DNA from: Acidobacteriota bacterium
GTDB lineage: Bacteria > Acidobacteriota > Blastocatellia > HR10
DNA: 63,596 nucleotides
Direction of reading: 5' to 3'
NCBI GenBank assembly: GCA_030550025.1
Contig: JAUQQC010000014.1
Location: 1 to 63,596, forward strand
Below are positions 35,984-43,992 of this stretch, piece by piece. Under the pieces are notes generated by a model. That model made no database searches. It saw nothing but the letters and a program-made list of their open reading frames with translations, and was not told the DNA's origin. Position 1 is the first letter of the stretch. Each line of letters starts with the position of its first letter. The position numbers were made by a program, and so were the translations under genes.

Positions 35984-36229
35984 ATGCCGATTTACGAGTA
36001 CGTTTGCGAGAAATGCGGTGCGCATCTGGAGGTTCTGCAGAAGATGACCGACAAGCCGCTCACCCGTTGCAAGAGCTGCGGTGGGCGTTTGGAGAGGATC
36101 ATTTCGCAAAGCAGCTTCATCCTGAAGGGATCGGGATGGTACGTGACCGATTACGCGCGGAAGGAGCGCCGCGAGAAAGAACGCAAGTCCTCTGAAGGAA
36201 ATGGGAAGGCCTCGAAGTCCGAGGAGTAG
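35984..36229 (+). CDS. FmdB-family zinc-ribbon protein
   Basis: An 81-residue protein beginning [16 protein letters not shown], the classic start of the FmdB/CxxC_CXXC_SSSS family, with the second knuckle CKSCGGRLE forming a four-cysteine zinc site. The C-terminal third is a charged Lys/Glu/Ser tail. The family is widespread and often annotated as a regulator, but its role is not established. GGAGGAGGTGG lies before the ATG and the gene has its own promoter. It is followed by an intergenic hairpin and the VWA gene. Confidence 0.92.
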   Translation: MPIYEYVCEKCGAHLEVLQKMTDKPLTRCKSCGGRLERIISQSSFILKGSGWYVTDYARKERREKERKSSEGNGKASKSEE

Positions 36230-36304
36230 CACGATGAATGGGCGTCCGACGCTCGCCGATCTCACCCCCCCGTGCTTGAGGAACAGCGCACGGGTAGCGT
36301 TCAC

Positions 36305-36320
36305 TCCCCGCAAGGGGAGG
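36305..36320 (+). terminator. Short GNRA-type stem-loop before the VWA gene
   Basis: CTCCCC, a GCAA loop and GGGGAG form a 6-bp hairpin at 36305-36320, 17 bases upstream of the VWA start. It may end the FmdB transcript or affect translation of the VWA gene. Confidence 0.25.
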
Positions 36321-36337
36321 AATCGTGAGGTAACACG

Positions 36338-37303
36338 ATGTGGGGCGTTTGCGCTGAGGTTCGACGCGCGCACGGCGGCCTGAAAGGCGGCATGAGTCGG
36401 CTGCTGGTCGGCGGGAGTGCGCTTCTGCTCATGTTGGAGCCGGCCTGGGGATGCCCACAGGCCGGACGGCGCGAGACGATGGAGCGAATGGGCGCCTCGG
36501 TCATCCTCAACGTGATCGTGGAGCCCAAGGGCGAACAGAAGGAGATTCAGCTCACGCGCGAGAAGCTCGAACTGTACGATGCCGGGATCGAGCAGCAGAT
36601 CGAAGCCGTGCAGCCGGATTATTCGGCGGCGCGCATCGCGCTGCTTCTGGATGTGAGCGATTCGCTGCGTGCGGAGCTGGGGCACCTGATTCAGAGCGTG
36701 AGAGCGTTCGCGGCGAACCTCTACGAAGGCGATCAGATGATGCTCATCGCCTATGGCGAGGAGCCCGAAGTGCTCGAAGAATTCACCGGAGATCGGGGAA
36801 AGCTCGAACAAGCGGGATTGCGATTGAAGCGTACCGGTTCGACCAAGGTGCGCCTCTGGGATGCCTTGCAAGCGACGCTCGATGATGCCCTGCGCCTGCA
36901 AGTGGGATACTCCAAGCGCGTCATCGTGCTCGTCTCCGATGGTTTCGACCGAGAGAGCCAGATGCGTCCCGAGGTCGTGCTGGCCAATCTCGCGCGCGAG
37001 AATATCCTCGTCTATGTCCTGCAAGCCGAAGACCGAACGCGTGGGGCGACGCGCCGACGGACGCTCAAACCCGAAGAAGCCGTCGCGCGGCTTGTGCAGG
37101 GAACCGGCGGCAAGGCCTATCCGCTCAAAGATGCGGAGCGCGCCGCTCGAGAGATCCTAGAGGAGTTGAGCGAGCGATGGTACCAAGTGATCTACAAACC
37201 GCAAGGCGTGAATCCGCTCAATCGGCGCCGCATCCTTCTTCTGGCGAACGATCCGACGCTCACCCTGAGGACGAAAGCCGAGCATCCCGGGGAGAAGAAC
37301 TGA
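36338..37303 (+). CDS. Secreted VWFA-related domain protein
   Basis: A 321-residue protein. After a signal peptide (LLVGGSALLLMLEPAWG) comes a von Willebrand factor A-like domain with the metal-ion site DVSDS (DxSxS) in IALLLDVSDSLRAEL and the later acidic VLVSDGFDRES. The first 50 mature residues (SVILNVIVEPKGEQKEIQLT) are typical of the Acidobacteriota VWFA-related family. It probably acts in the periplasm or at the surface as a binding protein. The ATG at 36338 has GAGGT seven bases upstream. ATG 36392 would give a shorter signal peptide. The MreB-like gene follows within 100 bp. Confidence 0.84.
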   Translation: MWGVCAEVRRAHGGLKGGMSRLLVGGSALLLMLEPAWGCPQAGRRETMERMGASVILNVIVEPKGEQKEIQLTREKLELYDAGIEQQIEAVQPDYSAARIALLLDVSDSLRAELGHLIQSVRAFAANLYEGDQMMLIAYGEEPEVLEEFTGDRGKLEQAGLRLKRTGSTKVRLWDALQATLDDALRLQVGYSKRVIVLVSDGFDRESQMRPEVVLANLARENILVYVLQAEDRTRGATRRRTLKPEEAVARLVQGTGGKAYPLKDAERAAREILEELSERWYQVIYKPQGVNPLNRRRILLLANDPTLTLRTKAEHPGEKN

Positions 37304-37401
37304 GGCCCTCGAAAGTCGCGCACATGATGTCCCCTTTGGCTGATGAGGGCGCAGCGTACGTTCCCCCTTCCGTGAGGGAGCCTCCGAGTTGGAGGGAACG
37401 C

Positions 37402-38556
37402 ATGGGGGGAGTCATTTGGCGCCGCGTGCGACGGTGGTTCCTTCATGAGCTGGCCGTGGATTTGGGCACCGCCAATACGTTGATCTACGGTCGAGGGCGC
37501 GGCCTGTTGGTGTGCGAACCCTCGATCGTCGCCCTGAACAAATACACGGGAGCACTGGTGGCCGTCGGACGCGAGGCGTTGGCGATGCTGGGGCGCGAGC
37601 CTCGCGATGTCGTCGTGCGGTATCCGATGCGCGATGGCACGGTGGCCGACGAACGCCTCGCGGCTTTGATGCTTGGCGCCTTCCTGGAGCGCGCCGGCGC
37701 GCATGGTTTCGGACAACGGGTTCACATCCTAGTTGGGGTGCCAAGCTCTGCGACTGATGTCGAGCGAATGGCTCTCCGAGAGATCGCCCATCGAGCGGGC
37801 GCTGATCGCGTTCACCTCGTTGAGGAAGGGTTGGCCGTCGCTCTGGGCCTCGAACTCCCGCAGCGGAATGGGTGCGCCCATATGATCGTGGACATCGGCG
37901 GTGGGACGACGGGGGTGAACATCGTCTCGGCTTACGGCCTGATCGTCGCGCGCGCGCTCGGCGTGGCCGGAAACGAGATGACCGATGCGATCCTGGAATA
38001 CCTCCGGCAGGAGCGCGGCCTCCTTGTCGGCCGGCAGGTGGCCGAGGAGGTGAAGTTGGAGCTGGCCTCGGCTCTCCCCTTTGTCGTCGCGGGACGGAAG
38101 CGCGTGCGGGGGAAATCGACCCTCACGGGCGAGCTGGAGGAGGTTGAAGTGACGGCTGAGGAAGTCGCGCGCGCTATCGAGCGCCCGATTCGGATCATCG
38201 TCAACGCCGTGCGCGCGGTCATCGAAATGGCGCCGCCCGATGTCGCAGCCGATATTCACCAATTCGGGATCGTTCTGACCGGTGGCGGCTCGCTCGTTCG
38301 CCATCTCGATGAGCGCCTGCGCGAAGAGCTGAGCCTTCCCGTGGTTCGCGCGGAGCGCCCCTTGGAGGTCGTGATCCTGGGCATGGCGAGACTCCTCGAA
38401 CGCCCGGAGTTGCGCGAGCGATTCCGTGCCGATTCCCCTTCGCCCGCGTGGGCAGAGGCGACCCTCTCGGAAGACGCACATCCCCACTCGGGAATGTCGA
38501 TCTCCGCGTGGACGCAGGAACGTCCGCGCCGTCGGCATGCGATGCGGGGAGGATGA
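37402..38556 (+). CDS. mreB: MreB-like actin-family protein with a C-terminal extension
   Basis: A 384-residue actin-fold protein. The phosphate-1 motif is LAVDLGTANTLIYGRG, the connecting region has PSSATDVERMALREIAHRAGA, phosphate-2 is VDIGGGTTGVNIVSAYG, and the adenosine motif is LTGGGSLVRHLDERL. MreB forms membrane-bound filaments guiding cell-wall growth. Before the core there is a basic stretch (WRRVRRWFLH) that could be the membrane-binding amphipathic helix. After it there is a tail of about 45 polar residues not usual for MreB. GGAGGGAACGC fixes the start at 37402. No mreC or mreD is next to it, so it may be a paralogue. Confidence 0.87.
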   Translation: MGGVIWRRVRRWFLHELAVDLGTANTLIYGRGRGLLVCEPSIVALNKYTGALVAVGREALAMLGREPRDVVVRYPMRDGTVADERLAALMLGAFLERAGAHGFGQRVHILVGVPSSATDVERMALREIAHRAGADRVHLVEEGLAVALGLELPQRNGCAHMIVDIGGGTTGVNIVSAYGLIVARALGVAGNEMTDAILEYLRQERGLLVGRQVAEEVKLELASALPFVVAGRKRVRGKSTLTGELEEVEVTAEEVARAIERPIRIIVNAVRAVIEMAPPDVAADIHQFGIVLTGGGSLVRHLDERLREELSLPVVRAERPLEVVILGMARLLERPELRERFRADSPSPAWAEATLSEDAHPHSGMSISAWTQERPRRRHAMRGG

Positions 38557-38559
38557 CCA

Positions 38560-39306
38560 TCATCCCCCCAACTGCCGCGTCAAGACCTCCCGAACGAGCG
38601 CCAACCCCACGCGGACGAGCACGCCGAACCCCCATACCGGGAGCACGACGGCCATCGCCGCCGAGCGAGAGCACTGACAGAGCGCGCCGACCCCACCGAT
38701 GAGGATCACCACATACCACGCCTCGAAGACGTTCACCTGCTCGGCGAGCGCCGCAAGCGCTGGATCAGATGGGCGAACAAAAGTATCCAAGCCGATCGCC
38801 GGACGGAGCACGATCGCGCCCGTGAGAAGGTAACGGAGCCAAAGCAGGAGATTACGTAAGACTTCCTCAAGCAAGAGGGCGAGATTCGCGTAGACGACGA
38901 GCACGAAGAACCTCTTCACCGGAGCCAGACGCGCACCTTCTCCTTCGGCGCGAGCCGCCGGACGAAGCACGAGCAGTCCCATGCCAAAGAGGAGCGCCGC
39001 CGTGAACGCCCACTTGAGCAGCAGCGCGAGCGGAGAGAGGAGAATTTGAATCGGGCGCATGATCCGCGCCGTCCGCTCCAACTGCATCAGCATATCCGGG
39101 CTCAGCCCGACAGGCGCCATCTGCGGGACCGCGCGCAGAAAGAGCGGGAGGGCGAGGAAGTCCATCACCATGAGCGCGCCGATGATCGCCAAAGCCGGAA
39201 GACGCCAGCTCGCGCGCTCATCTTCGATAGCGGAAGCCAGATCGCGCGGCGCCCAGAGCGCTTGAGCGAAAAGCCGCAGGGATGACCATGCCGCTGGTTC
39301 GCTCAC
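38560..39306 (-). CDS. YIP1-like multi-spanning membrane protein
   Basis: A 248-residue protein with an N-terminal soluble stretch (FAQALWAPRDLASAIEDE) followed by about five hydrophobic segments, the layout of the bacterial YIP1/Yip1-domain family. The function is unknown. It starts with GTG at 39306 after GGGGGTCGAGC. It is the last gene of a tight run with the thioredoxin-like, MscS and thymidine kinase genes, and is separated from the first by 12 bp. It converges with mreB, with only three bases between the two stop codons. Confidence 0.7.
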   Translation of the reverse strand: MSEPAAWSSLRLFAQALWAPRDLASAIEDERASWRLPALAIIGALMVMDFLALPLFLRAVPQMAPVGLSPDMLMQLERTARIMRPIQILLSPLALLLKWAFTAALLFGMGLLVLRPAARAEGEGARLAPVKRFFVLVVYANLALLLEEVLRNLLLWLRYLLTGAIVLRPAIGLDTFVRPSDPALAALAEQVNVFEAWYVVILIGGVGALCQCSRSAAMAVVLPVWGFGVLVRVGLALVREVLTRQLGG

Positions 39307-39318
39307 GCTCGACCCCCT

Positions 39319-39849
39319 TCATTGCACGAACTCACGAACGCGCGCAAGCGTATCTTCCTGGCTCCGCTCCCCAGCGCGCCGATCGTGGATCGTTCCCTGC
39401 TCGGTGATGAGGAACACAAGGGGGACGGCCATGAGCCAGTCCCGATACGGCTCGGCGAATACTGGGTCCACGCTCACGGCGATTGTCAAGCGGCGGAAGA
39501 CCTGCGTGCGTTGCCAGGAGTAGGTTTGCTCCTCCGAACCCAAAGAGATGGCCACGCAGTCGAGTTTCTCTGTGGAGACTTCCGCGCACACGCGCTCCAG
39601 CCGCGCCAGCTCGCTCTCGCACTGTGGGCAGTCGGGCCGAAAGAGGACGAGGAGCATCTTCCTGCCTGAGGGCACGCGCTGCAATTCAAACGACCGATTG
39701 AGCGCGCGCACGGTGATCGAAGGGAAGGTATGGCCTCGACCGAGAGCGCGCTCCCGCTCGAGCGAATGGCGCAGGAAGACCAGAAGCGTCATCAAAAGTC
39801 CGAAGGCCGTCCCGATGGCGAGCAGCGCCAGGAGCCGTCGTGTGCTCAT
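39319..39849 (-). CDS. Thioredoxin-like (Redoxin/AhpC-TSA fold) membrane-anchored protein
   Basis: A 176-residue protein with one N-terminal membrane helix (LLALLAIGTAFGLLMTLLVF) and a periplasmic thioredoxin-like domain. The redox pair is CPQC in FRPDCPQCESEL, and the expected cis-proline is in MAVPLVFLI. The CPQC active site rather than CGPC suggests a specialised redox partner. The ATG overlaps the MscS stop codon (ATGA), so it is translationally coupled to the channel gene. The target is unknown. Confidence 0.82.
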   Translation of the reverse strand: MSTRRLLALLAIGTAFGLLMTLLVFLRHSLERERALGRGHTFPSITVRALNRSFELQRVPSGRKMLLVLFRPDCPQCESELARLERVCAEVSTEKLDCVAISLGSEEQTYSWQRTQVFRRLTIAVSVDPVFAEPYRDWLMAVPLVFLITEQGTIHDRRAGERSQEDTLARVREFVQ

Positions 39850-40472
39850 TCCTGCACGATCTCCTCAAAAGGTGGCTCGTCGCTCGCTGCCGGTGCTGCC
39901 TCGACCGGCGCGCGTTCGCGCGGCGCCTGAGCCGCGAGCGCGCGACTTCGGTTGCTCACCGTCTGAATCGCCCCATAGGGGACCAAATGCATCGTACCGT
40001 CCTCATCGCGCAACTTCACCATGCGCATCCCCATCTCGATCACCTCGCCGGTGACCCCCGCGATGGTGACGCGATCGCCAATGGTGAACGCATCCTCGAT
40101 GAGCAGAGCGATCCCCGTGAAGAAATCGCGAACCAGGTTCTGTGCGCCGAAGGTCACGGCGAGGCCAGCGATCGCCCCCCCCGTGATCAACGATCCGGTC
40201 GAGACGCCCAATCGTCCAAGGATGATGAGGAGCGCCGCGACCACAATGACATACTTGATCAAACTCTGCAGCATCATCAGGAGCGTGCGCGCGCGCCGTT
40301 CGGCCGCTTCGCTGGCGAGCCTCACCGGTCGCAGCGCGCGCGCCAGGATCCTCCGACTGAACAGCAGGACCAGTCGCGCCAGGACCAGGATTAGAGCGAT
40401 CTCCAGGAGCTTGGCGATCACCCGGAGCCACAACTCGATCGAAAGGATCCGCTCCCACGGAAGCTCGATCAC
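39846..40472 (-). CDS. MscS-family mechanosensitive channel, short form
   Basis: A 208-residue protein with about three membrane helices and the MscS pore and beta-domain signature: [45 protein letters not shown] and VEIGMR-like [16 protein letters not shown]. It opens on membrane tension to release solutes. The C-terminal cage domain is short and replaced by an Ala/Pro/Glu tail, as in minimal MscS members. GTG at 40472 is chosen because GGAGGGGAGC precedes it and it overlaps the thymidine kinase stop by four bases (GTGA). The frame is open to an earlier start at 40523, which overlaps tdk more. Confidence 0.88.
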   Translation of the reverse strand: MIELPWERILSIELWLRVIAKLLEIALILVLARLVLLFSRRILARALRPVRLASEAAERRARTLLMMLQSLIKYVIVVAALLIILGRLGVSTGSLITGGAIAGLAVTFGAQNLVRDFFTGIALLIEDAFTIGDRVTIAGVTGEVIEMGMRMVKLRDEDGTMHLVPYGAIQTVSNRSRALAAQAPRERAPVEAAPAASDEPPFEEIVQE

Positions 40473-41062
40473 GCTCCCCTCCTCGATTCCGCTTCGACGG
40501 GGGCGACGCCCGGGACGAAGCATTTTCGACAGCGCGGCTCGTAGACCCCCGCCGCGCCGACGAGCACGCGTTCATCGCTCGGGACCAGCCGCTGCGAATA
40601 GTTCGCCGGATTGCCACACCGGACGCAGATGGCGAGCGTCTTAGTCACGTACTCGGCGATGGCCATCAGTTGTGGCATCGGCTCGAACGGCTGCCCGCGG
40701 TAGTCCTGATCCAGTCCGGCGACGATCACCCGCTTGCCGCGATTGGCCAACTCGTTACACACGTCCACGAGATCGAAGTCGAAGAATTGCCCTTCATCAA
40801 TGCCGACGACCTCCGTATCCTCATGCACGCGTTCGAGGATCTCGCGCGCGGAGCTGACGACCTCGGCCTCCAATCGCCACTGACTATGCGAAACGATCTC
40901 ATTCTCGCTGTAGCGCGCGTCCACGCGCGGTTTGAAGACCTGGACCTTCTGTCGCGCGATCTGCGCCCGGCGCAATCGGCGGATCAGCTCCTCGCTCTTC
41001 CCGCTGAACATCCCCCCGCTGATCACTTCGATCCATCCCACATCGCCTCGGACGATGTTCAT
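40469..41062 (-). CDS. tdk: Thymidine kinase
   Basis: A 197-residue salvage enzyme phosphorylating thymidine to dTMP. The P-loop is [15 protein letters not shown], the Walker B-like DEGQFFD carries the catalytic Glu, and the lasso loop with its zinc ribbon uses CVRCGNPA and a later CRKC. GGAGGA lies about ten bases before the ATG at 41062. A longer frame would add 11 residues. It is the first of four overlapping or closely spaced genes (tdk, MscS, thioredoxin-like, YIP1-like). Confidence 0.94.
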   Translation of the reverse strand: MNIVRGDVGWIEVISGGMFSGKSEELIRRLRRAQIARQKVQVFKPRVDARYSENEIVSHSQWRLEAEVVSSAREILERVHEDTEVVGIDEGQFFDFDLVDVCNELANRGKRVIVAGLDQDYRGQPFEPMPQLMAIAEYVTKTLAICVRCGNPANYSQRLVPSDERVLVGAAGVYEPRCRKCFVPGVAPVEAESRRGA

Positions 41063-41113
41063 CTCTTCTTTTCCTCCGGCGAGAAATTCTACCACATCGC
41101 GGGCGCACCGCTC

Positions 41114-42805
41114 TCACGGTCGTGCGCCCGACCGCTCATAGACGATCCGTCCCCCCACGATGGTGAGGTCCACCTCCGTCCGCAAAATCTCCACGGGGGG
41201 AATCGTCAGGATGTCCCGGGAGAGGACGATGAGGTCGGCCAATTTCCCAGGTTCCAGCGAGCCCTTGAGCTGCTCCTCGAACGCCGCATAGGCGGCGTCG
41301 AGCGTGAACGAACGCAAGGCCTCCTCGCGCGTCATTCGCTGATCGGGATACCAACCGCCCGGAGGATTCCCCTGTTCATCCTGTCGCGTGATCGCCGCAT
41401 AGAATCCAAGCAGCGGATTCACCGGCTCGACCGGAGCATCCGATCCGTTAGCGATCCGCGCGCCGCTGTCGAGAAGCTTCCGCCAGACGTAGGCGCCTTC
41501 GCGCGCTCGCGCTTCACCGAGGCGAGCAGGCACCCACGGCATGTCCGAGGTCGCATGGATCGCTTGCATCGAGGCGATCACCCCAAGCCGCGCGAATCGG
41601 GGGATGTCCGTCTCATCCAAAATCTGCGCATGCTCGATCCGAAACCGATGATCCTTTGCGTTCGGGAACTCGCGGAGGGCGCGCTCGTAGGCGTTGAGGA
41701 CAATGCGATTGGCCCGATCGCCGATGGCATGCGTGTTGACTTGAAATCCGGCAGCAAGTGCTTGCCGGGCGATTCGATAAATCTCCTCCTCGGAGAGGAG
41801 GAGCAACCCCATGTGTCCGGGCTCGTCCGCATATGGTTCCAGAAGCGCCGCACCGCGCGACCCGAGGGCTCCATCGGCGACGAGCTTGATCGCGCGAATC
41901 GTGAGATGGTGCTCGCCGAGGCCGATCTCCGGTCCGCGCGACAAGTACTCGCGCAGCAACGCTTCGTCCCGCCCGCTGATCATGACATAGAGCCGCAGCG
42001 TCAGCTTCCCCTCCCGCAGCAACTCCTGGTACAGCTCGATCGCTTCGCGGCTCGCTCCGGCATCGTGAAAGCTCGTGATCCCGGAGCGCAGGCATTCCTC
42101 AATGGCCAACAGGAGCGCTCGCTTGTTCTCCTCACGGCGCCGCGGCGGAATATGGCGCGCCACGAGATCCATCGCGCGATCAATGAGCACGCCCGTCGGA
42201 CGTCCCTGCGCATCGCGAATCACGCGCCCGCCCGGCGGATCGACGGTCTCGCGCGTGATCCCCGCCAGCTCCAACGCGCGCTGATTCACCCACGCGGCAT
42301 GTCCATCTACACGCGTCAGGTATACGGGATTGTGCGGCGCGACGCGATCCAAAACCGCATGCGTGGGGAACTCCCGAGTTGGCCATTCGTTCTGATCCCA
42401 CCCGCGACCGATGATCCATTCCCCAGGCCGCACCTCGCTCACCTTTCGCGCGACACGCTCGGCCACATCCTCCGCACTTCTGGTCCCGCGAAGGTCGAGG
42501 ATGAGCCGACTCTGCCCAAGCCCCAGCAGATGTCCATGCGATTCGATGAAGCCCGGAACGACGAGCCGCCCGTTCAACTCGACGACGCGCGTCCCTGGAC
42601 CGATCAACGCCTCGATCTCGCGAGCGCTTCCGACCCGAGCGATCCGAGAGCCAAGGATCGCGATCGCTTCCGCCTGCGGCTGATTCGGATTCATCGTCAC
42701 GATCTTCCCCCCACGCAGGACGAGATCCGCCTTCTCCTGGGCGCGCCCCGTCGCGCTCGCGAGCGCGAGGACAAGCAGTATGCTCCATCGCTTTCTTCCC
42801 GCCAT
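41114..42805 (-). CDS. Secreted YtcJ-like amidohydrolase
   Basis: A 563-residue metal-dependent hydrolase with a signal peptide (WSILLVLALASATGRAQ). The amidohydrolase motifs are HGH in FIESHGHLLGLG, a Lys-region DGALGSRGA, His in VNTHAIGDRANR and RIEHAQILD, and Asp in NGSDAPVEPVNPL. It ends with the composite domain GSLEPGKLADLIVLSRD. YtcJ-like enzymes include the N-substituted formamide deformylase group, but the true substrate is unknown. GAAGGAGGGAAGTGAC precedes the ATG. It lies 98 bp after the Leu-dehydrogenase-type gene and 51 bp before tdk and may lead that operon. Confidence 0.88.
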   Translation of the reverse strand: MAGRKRWSILLVLALASATGRAQEKADLVLRGGKIVTMNPNQPQAEAIAILGSRIARVGSAREIEALIGPGTRVVELNGRLVVPGFIESHGHLLGLGQSRLILDLRGTRSAEDVAERVARKVSEVRPGEWIIGRGWDQNEWPTREFPTHAVLDRVAPHNPVYLTRVDGHAAWVNQRALELAGITRETVDPPGGRVIRDAQGRPTGVLIDRAMDLVARHIPPRRREENKRALLLAIEECLRSGITSFHDAGASREAIELYQELLREGKLTLRLYVMISGRDEALLREYLSRGPEIGLGEHHLTIRAIKLVADGALGSRGAALLEPYADEPGHMGLLLLSEEEIYRIARQALAAGFQVNTHAIGDRANRIVLNAYERALREFPNAKDHRFRIEHAQILDETDIPRFARLGVIASMQAIHATSDMPWVPARLGEARAREGAYVWRKLLDSGARIANGSDAPVEPVNPLLGFYAAITRQDEQGNPPGGWYPDQRMTREEALRSFTLDAAYAAFEEQLKGSLEPGKLADLIVLSRDILTIPPVEILRTEVDLTIVGGRIVYERSGARP

Positions 42806-42903
42806 GTCACTTCCCTCCTTCGAGCATGTTCCGCGCGATCCCTTTCACGTCTTGGCGAAGCAGCGAGATGCCCCGATCGCGTTCCCGAACGAGATCTCGC
42901 ACA

Positions 42904-43992
42904 TCACGCGCAGCAACCCGAAGCGCCCTTCGCCTCTCCCCAGAAGAGATCGCGATAAGTCTTCGCGGTTTTCAAACGACTCTCAGCCAGACGATCGGCG
43001 ACCAGATTCGTCGGAAGGCCCTCGCGTTCGGCCATCGCCAGGATCTCCCGCACGCGCCCGTAGATCTTCCTCACCTCGGCCTCGTTCTCCCGCTGCCCCC
43101 GCAAAGAGAGATTCGCCCCGTGAATGAGGGCACCGGCGTTGACCACGTAATCGGGCGCATACAGGATGCCCCGCTCCAGGAGCCTCCACCCGAGTGCCTC
43201 CTCAGCGAGCACATTGTTGGCCGAACCGGCGACGATACGCGCGCGCAAGTGCGCGATCGTTCGTTCGGTGAGGACCCCACCCAAAGCACAAGGACAGAAG
43301 ACGTCGGCCGGCGCATCGTAGATCTCTTCGGGGGGAACAATCTGAGCGCCGAATGCCCGCTCGGCCGCGCGCGCGCGCCGCTCATCCACATCGGCGACGA
43401 TCAAGCGCGCGCCGGCCTCATGAAGACGCCGCGCGATCGCCCAACCGACGCTCCCCACCCCCTGCACGGCGATCGTGAGCCCGACGAAGGGATTCCCGGA
43501 TGCCGCGTGCGTTCCGGCCTGATGCTCCAAACACGCGCGCATCCCTTCGATCACGCCAAGCGCCGCGTACTCGTCGGACTCCGCGCCCTCGCATCCGATG
43601 TAGCGCGTCTCCTCGCGCAGGAGGCGCACATCTTCCTCCGTCAACCCGAGATCGCGTCCCGTTTGGAATCGCCCCCGCAAGCTCTCGATGAACCGCCCGA
43701 GCGTGCGCATGGCCAGAGCGCGATCCCATCCCGCATGCTCGATCACTACGGCCTTCCCCCCTCCGCACGGGAGATCCGCAATCGCCGCCTTATAGCTCAT
43801 CGCGCGAGCCAACCGAAGAGCATCCTCCAGCGCTTCGAGGTCGTCCGCATATTGGCGAACGCGAATCCCCCCGAGGGCCGGCCCCCGCGTCGTATCATGG
43901 ATGACGATGAACCCTCGCAAGCCCGACGCATTGTTGTTGAGGGCAATCACTTGCTCGAAATCGTGCCTCCGCATCGCCTCCAAGAGCGTCAT
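42904..43992 (-). CDS. Leu/Phe/Val dehydrogenase-family amino acid dehydrogenase
   Basis: A 362-residue enzyme of the Glu/Leu/Phe/Val dehydrogenase family, which deaminates branched-chain or aromatic amino acids with NAD+. The substrate domain has GPALGGIRV and the catalytic Lys in LPCGGGKAVVIEH (GGGKGV in leucine dehydrogenase). The dinucleotide fold has VQGVGSVGWAIARRL and CALGGVLTERTI, and the end has APDYVVNAGALIHG. A longer frame exists to 44304 but overlaps the GT39 gene. The ATG at 43992 overlaps that gene's stop as ATGA, with an AGGGGG ribosome binding site. The exact amino acid preference cannot be read. Confidence 0.9.
   Translation of the reverse strand: MTLLEAMRRHDFEQVIALNNNASGLRGFIVIHDTTRGPALGGIRVRQYADDLEALEDALRLARAMSYKAAIADLPCGGGKAVVIEHAGWDRALAMRTLGRFIESLRGRFQTGRDLGLTEEDVRLLREETRYIGCEGAESDEYAALGVIEGMRACLEHQAGTHAASGNPFVGLTIAVQGVGSVGWAIARRLHEAGARLIVADVDERRARAAERAFGAQIVPPEEIYDAPADVFCPCALGGVLTERTIAHLRARIVAGSANNVLAEEALGWRLLERGILYAPDYVVNAGALIHGANLSLRGQRENEAEVRKIYGRVREILAMAEREGLPTNLVADRLAESRLKTAKTYRDLFWGEAKGASGCCA

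Noticed and set aside
40670-42958. A 762-codon plus-strand frame across thymidine kinase, amidohydrolase and dehydrogenase genes
   Set aside because: It spans three genes on the opposite strand, and its composition is that of an antisense shadow.
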